From Zobellia galactanivorans (GTDB lineage Bacteria > Bacteroidota > Bacteroidia > Flavobacteriales > Flavobacteriaceae), in contig NC_015844.1 of assembly GCF_000973105.1 (NCBI RefSeq), positions 868,001 through 932,000 on the forward strand: a stretch of 64,000 bases of DNA. Reading direction: 5' to 3'. Position 1 is the first letter of the stretch. Each line of letters starts with the position of its first letter. A program made the position numbers and the translations under genes. This document shows, in pieces, positions 1-8,386 of this stretch. Under the pieces are notes generated by a model. That model saw only the letters and a program-made list of their open reading frames with translations, did not search any database and was not told the DNA's origin.

Positions 1-1
1 C

Positions 2-61
2 GGCTATAGTAGCAGGCTCGTCGACCTAATGCAATTACTGGTTCAAAAAAAATACATTTGA
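2..61 (+). CDS. C-terminal tail of a protein that begins outside the window
   Basis: Frame 2 is open from the window edge and ends at TGA 59-61, giving a 19-residue tail (GYSSRLVDLMQLLVQKKYI). Its stop overlaps the TTG start of the next gene in a TTGA arrangement, the kind of overlap seen in translationally coupled genes. That supports both this being a real gene end and the TTG start of the sensor kinase. The tail is too short to assign a family. Confidence 0.4.
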   Translation, partial: GYSSRLVDLMQLLVQKKYI

Positions 62-2286
62 GGTTCAACCTACAACATATAAAACTCACGCGAATACTAC
101 TGGTATTCATCCTTATCCTGACTGCCCAAACCGGACATTCACAGGACACCCTTCACTTAAAAAACAAGGATGTCCGCATTTATTTTGAAGCCGCCCGGGC
201 CCATCGCAACAGGGACGAGACCGACCTGGCATTGGAAGCCCTTGAAAAGGCCGCAGAGGTCGCAGAAGCCAATGCCGACGTAAAGGCCTTGGTAGACTGC
301 TACCATAAATTCGCCTTGGTATACCTCAAACTAAAGAAGGAAGAGACCACGTATTTTTACTGGGACAGGGCCAAAGCCCTGCTAAAAGACATAGAATACC
401 CCTATGGCCATGCCATGCAAAAGTACATCGAAGCCATATTACTCTTTCACGACGACAAGAATTTTCAGGCCATTTTTATGCTCAATGAGGCCAAGCAACT
501 GAACAACGACCGAAACTTCTTCAATAACATATTGCTCGCTGAAGGTAATATCTACCTAAAACTGGAAAAATTCGATAGCGCGGCAAAGAATTTCAATTCA
601 CTTATTGTCAATACGGACATATACGAAAGTGACTATCTGGCGACCAGGGCACATTTGGGCCTCGCACAATTACATTTTCAAACGGAAAAGTTTAACGAAG
701 CTGCCATAAATGCCGAGAACGCCCTCAAGCTTGCCAAGAAAAATAATTTTTTCAAGGAAATTTGGGAAGCCAATGAAATGCTCACCAACACTTACGAGCA
801 ACTGGCCCAATACCCTAAATCTTTAGAGCACAACAAAAATTTACTACATATACGCGACTCGCTTTTCAATATTGCCAAAATGAAAACCGAGGCTAAGACT
901 GCCGAAAAGATCCAGTTCGATTTTATGAGCGACGAGATAAAACGTCAAGAAGCCAAAATAGAAGAACTGAACGAATCAAAGAACAAATCGGACATTACGG
1001 CCATACTCACCTCCGCCCTATTGACGATCATTACCCTTTTGGCCGTTTCCCTTTTTAGGAACAACCAGATCAAACTGAAGACCAACGAGCTCTTACAGAC
1101 CAAGAACAATGAACTTAAGGCCGCAAGGGATGCCGCCGTAACGGCCATGGAAGCCAAGACCAATTTCTTGTCTACCGTAAGCCATGAACTAAGAACACCG
1201 CTCTATGCCGTAACGGGCCTTACCCATTTACTCTTGGAGGAAAACCCGAGCAAGAACCAAAAAGAACACCTAAAAGCCTTAAAGTTTTCAGGTGATTATT
1301 TGTTGAATTTCATTAACGACATTCTTCAGATCAACAAGATCGATGCCGATAAGCTGGAACCCCTGAACGTACAGTTCAATCTAAAAAAGGTACTTCAAGA
1401 AGTTATCGATTCGCTCAAACAGAGCGCACAGAACAACAAAACCGAATTAATTCTCGACTACGATCCCGAGATACCTTACCACATACTAAGCGACCCCTTG
1501 AAGCTTTCGCAGGTTTTCTTGAACCTCGTAGGCAACGCCCTTAAGTTTACAAAAAACGGAGAGGTACGGGTCATTGCCAAGTTATTGAAGAAAAACGACG
1601 AAGACATTACCCTCTACTTTGAGGTTAAGGATACGGGAATAGGTATAGCCAAAGAGCAGCAGGAAAATATTTTTGACGGCTTTGAACAGGGATCCATACA
1701 GATCAACAGGGAATACGGCGGTACCGGTTTGGGCCTTACCATCGTAAAAAGCCTATTGGGCCTATTCGGAAGTAAAATCCAACTACAAAGTGAACTCGGT
1801 GTGGGAAGCTCCTTCTTCTTTGAACTGGAAGCGAAAAGCAAGGAAAGCTTGGTTGACGATATTCCATTTGCCATCACCGAGCAGGAATACGACTTTAAGG
1901 GCTTGAACATTTTAATTGTTGAAGACAATAAGATCAACCAGGTCATCACCAAAAAAATGTTGAGCAAAAAAGAGATTACGAGCGACATTGCCAACAATGG
2001 TGCCGAAGCGATCGATTTGGCCCGTGAAAATTATTACGACGCCATTTTAATGGATATCCACATGCCCGGAATCGGCGGTGAAGAAGCGACCGTTGAAATA
2101 CGCAAGTTCGATATCGTTACGCCTATTATTGCCTTGACGGCTATTTCTTTAGACGATAGTTTAGAGAGTTTTTATGCGGCCGGCTGTAACGACGTAATTA
2201 CCAAACCGTTCAAACCCGAGGTCTTCTACCAAAAAATCGGCGAGAACATTTTCAACCGAAAAGAACTCAAGAATTCGATTACATAA
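58..2286 (+). CDS. hybrid sensor histidine kinase with TPR-type sensor region and receiver domain
   Basis: An inner-membrane hybrid kinase of the group that senses through a periplasmic helical-repeat region. A signal peptide (about residues 1-28) is followed by tetratricopeptide-like helices to about 280, a membrane segment near 315-335 and a short coiled coil. A HisKA domain follows, with phospho-acceptor His376 in STVSHELRTP, then a GHKL ATPase domain with N-box NLVGNALKF, DTGIG and GGTGLGL, and a C-terminal receiver domain (about 618-735) with Asp666 in LMDIHMP and a TKPF lysine. No output domain is present, so a phosphotransfer partner or separate regulator must act downstream. The start is TTG at 58, overlapping the upstream stop; no in-frame ATG lies between it and the stop at 10-12. 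Its 3' end overlaps the convergent lpxK by 8 bp. The signal sensed is unknown. Confidence 0.9.
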   Translation: MRFNLQHIKLTRILLVFILILTAQTGHSQDTLHLKNKDVRIYFEAARAHRNRDETDLALEALEKAAEVAEANADVKALVDCYHKFALVYLKLKKEETTYFYWDRAKALLKDIEYPYGHAMQKYIEAILLFHDDKNFQAIFMLNEAKQLNNDRNFFNNILLAEGNIYLKLEKFDSAAKNFNSLIVNTDIYESDYLATRAHLGLAQLHFQTEKFNEAAINAENALKLAKKNNFFKEIWEANEMLTNTYEQLAQYPKSLEHNKNLLHIRDSLFNIAKMKTEAKTAEKIQFDFMSDEIKRQEAKIEELNESKNKSDITAILTSALLTIITLLAVSLFRNNQIKLKTNELLQTKNNELKAARDAAVTAMEAKTNFLSTVSHELRTPLYAVTGLTHLLLEENPSKNQKEHLKALKFSGDYLLNFINDILQINKIDADKLEPLNVQFNLKKVLQEVIDSLKQSAQNNKTELILDYDPEIPYHILSDPLKLSQVFLNLVGNALKFTKNGEVRVIAKLLKKNDEDITLYFEVKDTGIGIAKEQQENIFDGFEQGSIQINREYGGTGLGLTIVKSLLGLFGSKIQLQSELGVGSSFFFELEAKSKESLVDDIPFAITEQEYDFKGLNILIVEDNKINQVITKKMLSKKEITSDIANNGAEAIDLARENYYDAILMDIHMPGIGGEEATVEIRKFDIVTPIIALTAISLDDSLESFYAAGCNDVITKPFKPEVFYQKIGENIFNRKELKNSIT

Positions 2287-3274
2287 ATTCTTCTAGACTT
2301 TGCTTTAGCACAGCCTCGCCATCCGCAAGGAACTTATGCCGTACGGGTATAAAATAAAGCTGGTCGACCTTATCCTTTAAGCGAACAAAATCTTTTTCGG
2401 TAGTAAGGATACACTGTTTTTGTCTCAGCATTTCCAGTTCGGTTCCAGAAAAACTATGATGATCCTTGAACTTCAGGTGTTCGAACTTCACCCCCATTTT
2501 TTCCAAATAGACCAGTAAGGGTTTCGGATTCGCAATACCTGTCACCAATGTAACGTTTTGCCCACGCAAATCTTCGAAACCTATACTGCCCTCGTTTCCT
2601 ATGAGCCGGTTTCCGTAGGCCAGATAAGAGAATACAAGTCGTTGGCGGGCTTTCGGGCGAAGCTTGTTTTGTAACTCCTGTTGTGCCGCAAGACTTAAAT
2701 CTTGGGGACATTTGGTCACTACGATAACTTGGGCCCGCCCCGCTTCCTTTTTACTATCCCTCAAATTCCCCGTAGGCAAATACCAATCATCTACATAAAG
2801 GCTATCGAAAGAGGTAAGGAGTATCGAAAACCCACACTTTACCTTACGGTGTTGATAGGCATCGTCCAAGAGAATAACATCGGGGCGTATTTTCTCTTCC
2901 AAAATAGTGATGCCGTTGCGTCGGTCGGCATCTACGGCCAAGGCCAGATCGGTATACTTTGAAAATATCTGATAAGGCTCATCCCCTAGTGTTTCTACCG
3001 TGGCCTGGGCATCGGCCAGAACAAAGCCTTTTGATTTTCTACGATAGCCCCTGCTCAACACCGCCACTTTATATCGATCTTTCAATAGGGCGACCAACAG
3101 CTCGACCATAGGTGTTTTTCCAGTACCGCCGGCACTCAGGTTTCCAACGCAAATGATAGGTGTTTCAAAGCGCTTGGAACTAAAAATCCCTTGATCATAT
3201 AAAAAATTACGGAGGTAGACCACCAAGGCATACACCAAGGATACGGGAAACAATATTTTTCTAAGTAGTTGCAC
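2279..3274 (-). CDS. lpxK: tetraacyldisaccharide 4'-kinase LpxK
   Basis: LpxK phosphorylates the 4' position of the tetraacyldisaccharide 1-phosphate precursor in lipid A synthesis at the inner membrane. The 331-residue length fits the family. An N-terminal hydrophobic helix (about 8-25) precedes a P-loop in NLSAGGTGKTPMVELL (about residues 43-58). Further family segments are LSRGYRRKSKG, a DEPYQ element and ILLDDAYQHRKV, which holds the DD(A/G)xQH signature. It is convergent with and overlaps the sensor kinase by 8 bp, with no terminator between them. It is divergent from the Nif3-like gene across 48 bp. Confidence 0.95.
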   Translation of the reverse strand: MQLLRKILFPVSLVYALVVYLRNFLYDQGIFSSKRFETPIICVGNLSAGGTGKTPMVELLVALLKDRYKVAVLSRGYRRKSKGFVLADAQATVETLGDEPYQIFSKYTDLALAVDADRRNGITILEEKIRPDVILLDDAYQHRKVKCGFSILLTSFDSLYVDDWYLPTGNLRDSKKEAGRAQVIVVTKCPQDLSLAAQQELQNKLRPKARQRLVFSYLAYGNRLIGNEGSIGFEDLRGQNVTLVTGIANPKPLLVYLEKMGVKFEHLKFKDHHSFSGTELEMLRQKQCILTTEKDFVRLKDKVDQLYFIPVRHKFLADGEAVLKQSLEEFM

Positions 3275-3322
3275 AAAGGCGAAAATATAATATTTTATCT
3301 TTAGACCTAATAAAAAATAGAC

Positions 3323-4417
3323 ATGACCGTAAAAGAAGTCACCGAAATACTCGAGGATCTAGCTCCTCTACCCTATGCCGAAGGCTTTGACAATGTAGGC
3401 CTTTTGGTAGGCGATTCCACCTCCGAAGTTAGGGGTATTCTCGTAACCTTGGACACTATGGAAAACGTAATCGACGAGGCCATCGAAAAGAAGTGCAACC
3501 TTATCGTCAGCTTCCACCCTATCATTTTTGGGGGATTAAAAAAGATTACGGGCAAATCGTACGTTGAACGCGTAGTCATCAAGGCCATTAAAAACGATAT
3601 CGCCATTTACAGCATGCACACTGCTTTGGACAATGTACCGAACGGGGTCAACGCAAAAATATGTGACGTTTTGGGCATCAAAAACACCAAAGCCTTGATT
3701 CCCCAAAAGGGGAGCATTAAAAAACTGACGACTTATGTCCCCCTAAAAGATGCGGATGCCGTTAGGGAAGCCATATTCAATGCCGGAGCAGGAAATATCG
3801 GGAATTACAGCAACTGTAGTTTTAATGTCAACGGACTGGGTAGCTATAAAGCCAGGGAAAATGCCAAGCCCACCTTGGGAGAAATAGGCAAGACCCATTA
3901 TGAAGAAGAAACCCAACTGAACGTGACCTTTTCAAAGGCACACCAATCTAAAATAATGAAAGCCTTGTTTGCCACCCACCCCTATGAAGAAGTGGCCTAT
4001 GAGATAAGCACGCTCGAGAACAATGACCAAAATCTGGGTATGGGCATGATAGGGACACTCGATTCGCCCATGGGGGAATTGGATTTTTTAAAACAAGTAA
4101 AGCAAACGATGTCGGCCGGAGGCATTCGGCATTCCAAACTATTAGGAAGGGAAATTCGGCGCGTTGCGGTTCTGGGGGGCAGTGGGGCCTTTGCCATCGA
4201 TGCCGCCAAAGCTGCCGGCGCCGATATTTTGATCACCGCAGACATTAAATACCACGAGTTTTACAAAGCGGAAGACAAAATAGTGATCGCGGATATCGGA
4301 CACTATGAAAGCGAGCAGTTTACAAAAAACCTTTTAGTTGACTATCTTACAAAAAAAATCCCTAATTTTGCAATCCGTTTATCGGAAAGTAAAACCAATC
4401 CCATCAAGTATTTATAA
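3323..4417 (+). CDS. Nif3-like dinuclear metal centre protein (YbgI/YqfO type)
   Basis: Member of the NIF3/YbgI family, which forms hexameric toroids with a two-metal site; the cellular role is unresolved and some relatives are annotated as GTP cyclohydrolase 1 type 2 homologues. Metal-binding segments are visible at both ends: FDNVGLLVGD and VSFHPIIF near the N terminus, MHTALDNVPNGVN in the middle, and IGHYESEQF near the C terminus. The 364-residue length, against about 250 for E. coli YbgI, reflects an inserted PII/CutA-like domain (about 130-230, including ATHPYEEVAYE), as in the longer Firmicutes and Bacteroidota forms. It lies 5 bp upstream of the coiled-coil gene and is probably co-transcribed with it. 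This pairing of Nif3-like and zinc-ribbon-family genes is common in bacteria. Confidence 0.9.
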   Translation: MTVKEVTEILEDLAPLPYAEGFDNVGLLVGDSTSEVRGILVTLDTMENVIDEAIEKKCNLIVSFHPIIFGGLKKITGKSYVERVVIKAIKNDIAIYSMHTALDNVPNGVNAKICDVLGIKNTKALIPQKGSIKKLTTYVPLKDADAVREAIFNAGAGNIGNYSNCSFNVNGLGSYKARENAKPTLGEIGKTHYEEETQLNVTFSKAHQSKIMKALFATHPYEEVAYEISTLENNDQNLGMGMIGTLDSPMGELDFLKQVKQTMSAGGIRHSKLLGREIRRVAVLGGSGAFAIDAAKAAGADILITADIKYHEFYKAEDKIVIADIGHYESEQFTKNLLVDYLTKKIPNFAIRLSESKTNPIKYL

Positions 4418-4422
4418 AGTAT

Positions 4423-5202
4423 ATGGCAAAAAAATCAGAAGCAACGGTAGAGGAAAAGTTAAGGGCATTGTACGACTTGCAATTGATTGATTCAAGAGTC
4501 GATGAAATACGCAACGTACGTGGCGAACTTCCTTTAGAAGTAGAAGATTTGGAAGATGACGTTCTTGGTCTAAAAACGAGATTGGACAAGTTAAAGACAG
4601 ATGTTGAGACCATCAATTTTGAGATTGGTGCCAAAAAGAACCTCATAGAAGAGGCAAAAGCGCTTATAAAGAAATACGCGGAACAACAAAAGAACGTTCG
4701 TAACAGTAGGGAATTCAACTCTATCAGTAAAGAATTAGAGTTTCAAGAACTCGAAATTCAACTTGCCGAAAAGAACATTAAAGAGTTCAAGGCACAGATA
4801 GAGCAGAAGAAAGAAGTTATTTCCGAAACCAAGGAACGTTTGGCCGAGCGTGAATCGCATTTGAAGCACAAGAAAAGTGAGCTTGACGCTATTTTGGCAG
4901 AGACCGAAAAAGAAGAAAAGGCACTTATCGAGCATTCCGAAAAATTCCAAAACGAAATAGAAGAGCGATTGGTGAAGGCGTACAAACGTATTCGCCATAA
5001 TGTTAAGAACGGTTTGGCCGTTGTGCCGATCGAAAGAGGTGCCTCAGGGGGATCTTTCTTTACCATACCTCCACAGGTACAGGTAGAAATTGCCTCACGC
5101 AAGAAAATCATTACCGATGAACACAGTGGAAGAATCTTGGTAGACCCTGTTCTAGCCGAAGAAGAAGCTGAAAAAATGCAAAAAATGTTCGCCAAATTAT
5201 AG
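4423..5202 (+). CDS. coiled-coil protein of the C4 zinc-ribbon family (CT398/PF02591-like) lacking its cysteines
   Basis: A 259-residue protein: a long charged coiled coil from about 25 to 190, then a small C-terminal domain that follows the C4 zinc-ribbon pattern of the CT398-like family. The four positions expected to be cysteine are Ser208, Ser211, Asp232 and Ser235 (segments RGASGGSFFTIPPQ and TDEHSGRILVD), so no zinc can be bound as in the canonical family. The IPPQ and GRILVD family landmarks are kept, so the assignment does not rest on the cysteines. Chlamydial CT398 has been linked to sigma54 and secretion factors; a similar role here is not established. It follows the Nif3-like gene by 5 bp and ends at a strong terminator. 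Confidence 0.85.
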   Translation: MAKKSEATVEEKLRALYDLQLIDSRVDEIRNVRGELPLEVEDLEDDVLGLKTRLDKLKTDVETINFEIGAKKNLIEEAKALIKKYAEQQKNVRNSREFNSISKELEFQELEIQLAEKNIKEFKAQIEQKKEVISETKERLAERESHLKHKKSELDAILAETEKEEKALIEHSEKFQNEIEERLVKAYKRIRHNVKNGLAVVPIERGASGGSFFTIPPQVQVEIASRKKIITDEHSGRILVDPVLAEEEAEKMQKMFAKL

Positions 5203-5225
5203 TCGAACTATACCGATACAAAAAA

Positions 5226-5250
5226 AGCCATCATTTTTATGATGGCTTTT
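5226..5250. terminator. bidirectional intrinsic terminator
   Basis: A perfect 9-bp stem (5226-5234 with 5239-5247) around a TTTT loop is flanked by A-runs and T-runs on both sides. It can therefore end both the coiled-coil gene on the plus strand and kmo on the minus strand. Confidence 0.85.
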
Positions 5251-5268
5251 TTTTTGTGTTCAAGGGAA

Positions 5269-6609
5269 CTACAACAGACTCAAAATCTTTTGCTCGACCT
5301 CGTCACTGTCCCACAGGCTTTCAATATCGGGCATTTGCATTACCTCTTTCATAATTTCCTCTTGGGCATCGCCCATGGCCAAAGCCTCGGCGTAGGGCTT
5401 ATTTGAAAAAGTAACCCGCGAATAGGCCGGTATCCATTTATCAGGATGCAATTCGGCAAAACGTTTCTCTATTTTTTTCTGCAACAAAAATTTGGCATCG
5501 GCCGTTTTGCTGCTCATTTCCATAAAATTGCGATAACTCAGTTCCGCTATGGCATCGGCATTGGGCTTACGCTCCTTTTGGTAGGTTTCAAAAATAGTTC
5601 CCCAGTCATCACCGTGTTTTTCGATAATCTGCTTCAAGGCAAAAATATCTTCAAAGCCGGCGTTCATACCTTGACCATAAAAGGGCACTATAGCGTGCGC
5701 TGAATCACCTACCAAGGCTACCTTGTCCCAATAGGTCCAAGGATAACATTTGATCGTTACCATGGCGCTTGTAGGGTTTTTAAAGAAATCCCCGGTCAAG
5801 TTCTCTATCTCTTTTCGAACATTCGGGAAATAGGTCTTAAAAAAGGACGTGGCCTGTTCCTTGGTCTTAATGCTTTCAAAAGACACCTCCCCTTCAAAGG
5901 GCATAAACAGGGTACAGGTAAAGCTCCCGTCAATATTCGGCATAGCGATCAGCATAAAAGTGCCCCTAGGCCAAATATGAAATGAATTTTTGTCCAGTTT
6001 ATGGCTTCCGTCTTCATTGGCCGGAATCGAAAGCTCTTTATAACCTACATCAATAAAGTCTTGCGAATAATCAAATCGGCTACGGCGTTGCATTTTGTGG
6101 CGCACCCTTGAGAATGCCCCATCACAACCGAAGATAATGTCGTAATTATACGCTTTCCACTCCCCTTTTTCCGACTCTCCCGTATACAAGGTAGCCTCGG
6201 GCAAGTCTACGTTCCAGACCTTCTCATTAAAACGAAATTCCACTCCTGCCTCTTCGGCCAAGTCGATCATCTTTCGGTTCAGCACCCCTCGCGAAATAGA
6301 CCATATGGCCTCGCCGTCCTTCCCGTACTTCTGAAAATACATCGGCTTCCCGATAACGTGCATGGCCCGTTTGTCTAAGGGTATGGCTATTTTCTTTATC
6401 TCATCTTCAATTCCAACTTCCCGTAACGACTGCCATCCCCGATTGCTCATCGCCAGATTAATGGATCGTCCTGAAAATTCAACATTACGTATATCGGGCC
6501 TCCTATCGAAAACGGTAATCGTATGCCCCATTTTTTTGAGGTAGATGGACAACAGCGAACCAACAAGACCGGAGCCTATTATGGCAATGTTCCTAGAACT
6601 TTGTTTCAT
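5269..6609 (-). CDS. kmo: kynurenine 3-monooxygenase
   Basis: FAD-dependent aromatic hydroxylase converting L-kynurenine to 3-hydroxykynurenine with NADPH and O2. The N-terminal Rossmann motif IIGSGLVGS (Gly12, Gly14, Gly17) and the second FAD motif GDSAHAIVPFYGQGMNAGFED (Asp302) are intact. The 446-residue length fits bacterial KMO. A membrane-anchoring C-terminal helix like that of the mitochondrial enzyme is not obvious. With kynU at 10924-12195 it would give 3-hydroxyanthranilate. The tryptophan dioxygenase, formamidase and 3-hydroxyanthranilate dioxygenase genes are not in the window. It appears to be its own transcription unit. Confidence 0.93.
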   Translation of the reverse strand: MKQSSRNIAIIGSGLVGSLLSIYLKKMGHTITVFDRRPDIRNVEFSGRSINLAMSNRGWQSLREVGIEDEIKKIAIPLDKRAMHVIGKPMYFQKYGKDGEAIWSISRGVLNRKMIDLAEEAGVEFRFNEKVWNVDLPEATLYTGESEKGEWKAYNYDIIFGCDGAFSRVRHKMQRRSRFDYSQDFIDVGYKELSIPANEDGSHKLDKNSFHIWPRGTFMLIAMPNIDGSFTCTLFMPFEGEVSFESIKTKEQATSFFKTYFPNVRKEIENLTGDFFKNPTSAMVTIKCYPWTYWDKVALVGDSAHAIVPFYGQGMNAGFEDIFALKQIIEKHGDDWGTIFETYQKERKPNADAIAELSYRNFMEMSSKTADAKFLLQKKIEKRFAELHPDKWIPAYSRVTFSNKPYAEALAMGDAQEEIMKEVMQMPDIESLWDSDEVEQKILSLL

Positions 6610-6935
6610 ATAAATTTCAGATAATGAGAAAGTGGTAAATGTACTAAATTCTATAAGAGTCTCTAAATACAGGACCTTAGTCCACAGAAAACTCCTACTT
6701 TGTTACGCTTGGCCATTTGCGCCCTTCGGTATCGACCGATTTAAACAGAATTCAAAACCATCTGGCCCCAGATTTGAGTTTAATATTTTTTTAACGTAAA
6801 TAAAAAATCCTTGATTTGCCTTTCTTTCGTAAATACTTATGAAAATTCCGCGCAAGCGTCTATATATATCCAAAAAAAAGTCCTTCATAATTTTTAATTA
6901 CGAAGGACTTTTTTCTTTTCGATACTCAAGAAGGA
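6610..6935. other. 326-bp noncoding interval between kmo and clpP
   Basis: Apart from the clpP terminator near 6872-6915, I find no convincing gene. A 61-codon ORF on the minus strand (6703-6888) lies partly within the terminator and has no family features. The kmo promoter should lie at about 6615-6660; a weak TACATTTA-like element is present on the minus strand at 6632-6640. Confidence 0.5.
6872..6916 (-). terminator. intrinsic terminator after clpP
   Basis: The inverted repeat AAGTCCTTC (6878-6886) with GAAGGACTT (6902-6910) is flanked by an A-run on the plus strand, which is a U-tract in the clpP transcript. It sits 20 bp beyond the clpP stop. Confidence 0.8.
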
Positions 6936-7484
6936 TTATTCTAAAATGCCGTCTACGATACCGTATGCTACCGATTCTTCAGCGTTCATCCAGTAATCCC
7001 TATCAAAATCTTTCAACACCTTTTCATAGTCTTGGCCGCAATTGTCGGCAAGAATACGGGCGCTTAGTTCTTTAGTTTTGATAATTTCCTTGGCCTGGAT
7101 CTCTATATTGGAAGCCTGACCTCTTGCTCCACCACTAGGCTGATGTATCATTACCTGTGCGTGAGGCTGAATAAACCTACGGCCTTTCTTTCCTACAGAA
7201 AGTAAAATAGACCCCATAGAGGCCGCAAGACCGGTACAAATAGTTGAAACGGGACTCTTTAACGACTTTATGGTATCGTACATGGCAAAGCCAGAGGTAA
7301 CATACCCGCCCGGACTATTGATGAACAATTGTATCTCCTTATTATTCTGCATATCTAAATACAATAAACGGTCTATGACATGCTTGGCAGAATCATCATC
7401 TACCATGCCCCACAAGAAGACTTTGCGTTCTTCTAGTAATTTCTCGTCTATCGCTTCTTGAACTTTTCCTTTTTTAGAACTCAT
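6936..7484 (-). CDS. clpP: ClpP-type serine protease subunit, orphan copy
   Basis: Proteolytic subunit of a Clp AAA+ protease in the cytoplasm. From the chosen ATG at 7484 (MSSKKGKVQEA) it is 182 residues. The catalytic triad is Ser89 (GLAASMGS), His114 (VMIHQPSGG) and Asp163 (DRDYWMNAEE), and the oxyanion-hole segment INSPGGYVTSG is present. The open frame extends 27 codons upstream to 7565, but that extension resembles no ClpP. The usual bacteroidotal main clpP is next to tig and clpX; neither is here, so this is probably a second, more divergent ClpP (for example SILLSVG at the active site where AVLLCAG is common). Whether it works with ClpX, with ClpC or in a mixed ring cannot be told from sequence. 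Confidence 0.9.
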   Translation of the reverse strand: MSSKKGKVQEAIDEKLLEERKVFLWGMVDDDSAKHVIDRLLYLDMQNNKEIQLFINSPGGYVTSGFAMYDTIKSLKSPVSTICTGLAASMGSILLSVGKKGRRFIQPHAQVMIHQPSGGARGQASNIEIQAKEIIKTKELSARILADNCGQDYEKVLKDFDRDYWMNAEESVAYGIVDGILE

Positions 7485-7670
7485 TTGTGATTGTTTATAC
7501 CACTCAAAATTAAACAATTTATCCGTACTAAAATAGTGTATGGACATTATCGCGGAAATTACCATCCACCTCCCTATTTAACGATGGCCCCCACTTCTAA
7601 CCCTGCCCTTCTTTAAAAGAGGCTTCCTATGATTTTTCATGTATGGCCGCCCCCTTAGTACAAAAGCCAT

Positions 7671-7678
7671 TATCTTTG
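7671..7678 (+). promoter_or_regulatory. TAnnTTTG promoter element for the lipoprotein gene
   Basis: TATCTTTG, an exact match to the Bacteroidota -7 consensus, lies 15 bp before the ATG at 7694. It falls downstream of an in-frame ATG at 7643, so the later ATG must be the real start. No good -33 TTG is seen at the expected distance. Confidence 0.5.
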
Positions 7679-7693
7679 ACCAAAAACAGAGTC

Positions 7694-8374
7694 ATGGCAA
7701 AGTACCTTTCCGCATATATCTTATTTACCTTCCTTTTTATCGGCTGTAAAGAAAACAAAAAGGCAGAGCCCTCCCCACCCGAAAAAGAGCTGACCGTTCT
7801 TGAAAAAATAGCCTATGCCAACGGCTATAAAAATTGGAACAAAGTCGAAGAGCTAAAATTCACTTTTAACGTCGACAGGGATACCGCCCACTTTGAGCGC
7901 AGTTGGATATGGAAACCCAAAACCAACCAAGTAACCGCCATATCGGCAAACGACACCTTGACCTATAACCGAAAGGATATGGACAGTACGGCCTATAAAA
8001 CCAACGGCGGATTCATAAACGACAAATACTGGTTGATAGCCCCCATTAATATTTTATGGGACAAAAACGGAAGCACCAACGAGCTTAGTCTTAAAGCCGA
8101 AGCCCCGATCAGCAAGGAAAGTATGCAGAAATTGACCGTCGTTTACAAACAAGAAGGCGGTTACACCCCTGGTGACGCCTATGACTTTTATTTTGGCGAC
8201 GACTACTTGATCAAAGAATGGGTATTCAGAAAAGGCAACCAGGCAGAACCTTCAATGACCACCACTTGGGAAGATTACAGTGAGGTTGGCGGACTAAAAA
8301 TTGCAAAAATGCACCAAAACGAAGACGGCAGCTTTAAGCTCTACTTCACCGGCCTAGAGGTAAAAACAAATTGA
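7694..8374 (+). CDS. lipoprotein, possibly DUF6503 family
   Basis: Predicted lipoprotein of 226 residues with a lipobox ending in FLFIGC (Cys at about residue 17), followed by KENKK. The mature part is a beta-rich domain with an early KIAYANGYKNWNKVEEL segment and a central FERSWIWKP segment, reminiscent of the DUF6503 lipoproteins of flavobacteria. That match is from memory and tentative. The start at 7694 rather than 7643 is fixed by the signal sequence and by the promoter element between the two. It converges on the MFS gene 12 bp away. Function unknown. Confidence 0.75.
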   Translation: MAKYLSAYILFTFLFIGCKENKKAEPSPPEKELTVLEKIAYANGYKNWNKVEELKFTFNVDRDTAHFERSWIWKPKTNQVTAISANDTLTYNRKDMDSTAYKTNGGFINDKYWLIAPINILWDKNGSTNELSLKAEAPISKESMQKLTVVYKQEGGYTPGDAYDFYFGDDYLIKEWVFRKGNQAEPSMTTTWEDYSEVGGLKIAKMHQNEDGSFKLYFTGLEVKTN

Positions 8375-8386
8375 CCGAGCCCTTTC

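Noticed and set aside
4758-5195. 145-codon minus-strand ORF opposite the coiled-coil gene
   Set aside because: It mirrors the coiled-coil coding sequence and has the Ser/Phe/Leu-rich composition expected of the complementary strand of a Lys/Glu-rich gene.
6703-6888. 61-codon minus-strand ORF between kmo and clpP
   Set aside because: It lies partly within the clpP terminator and has a charge pattern and composition unlike its neighbours; no start signals and no family.
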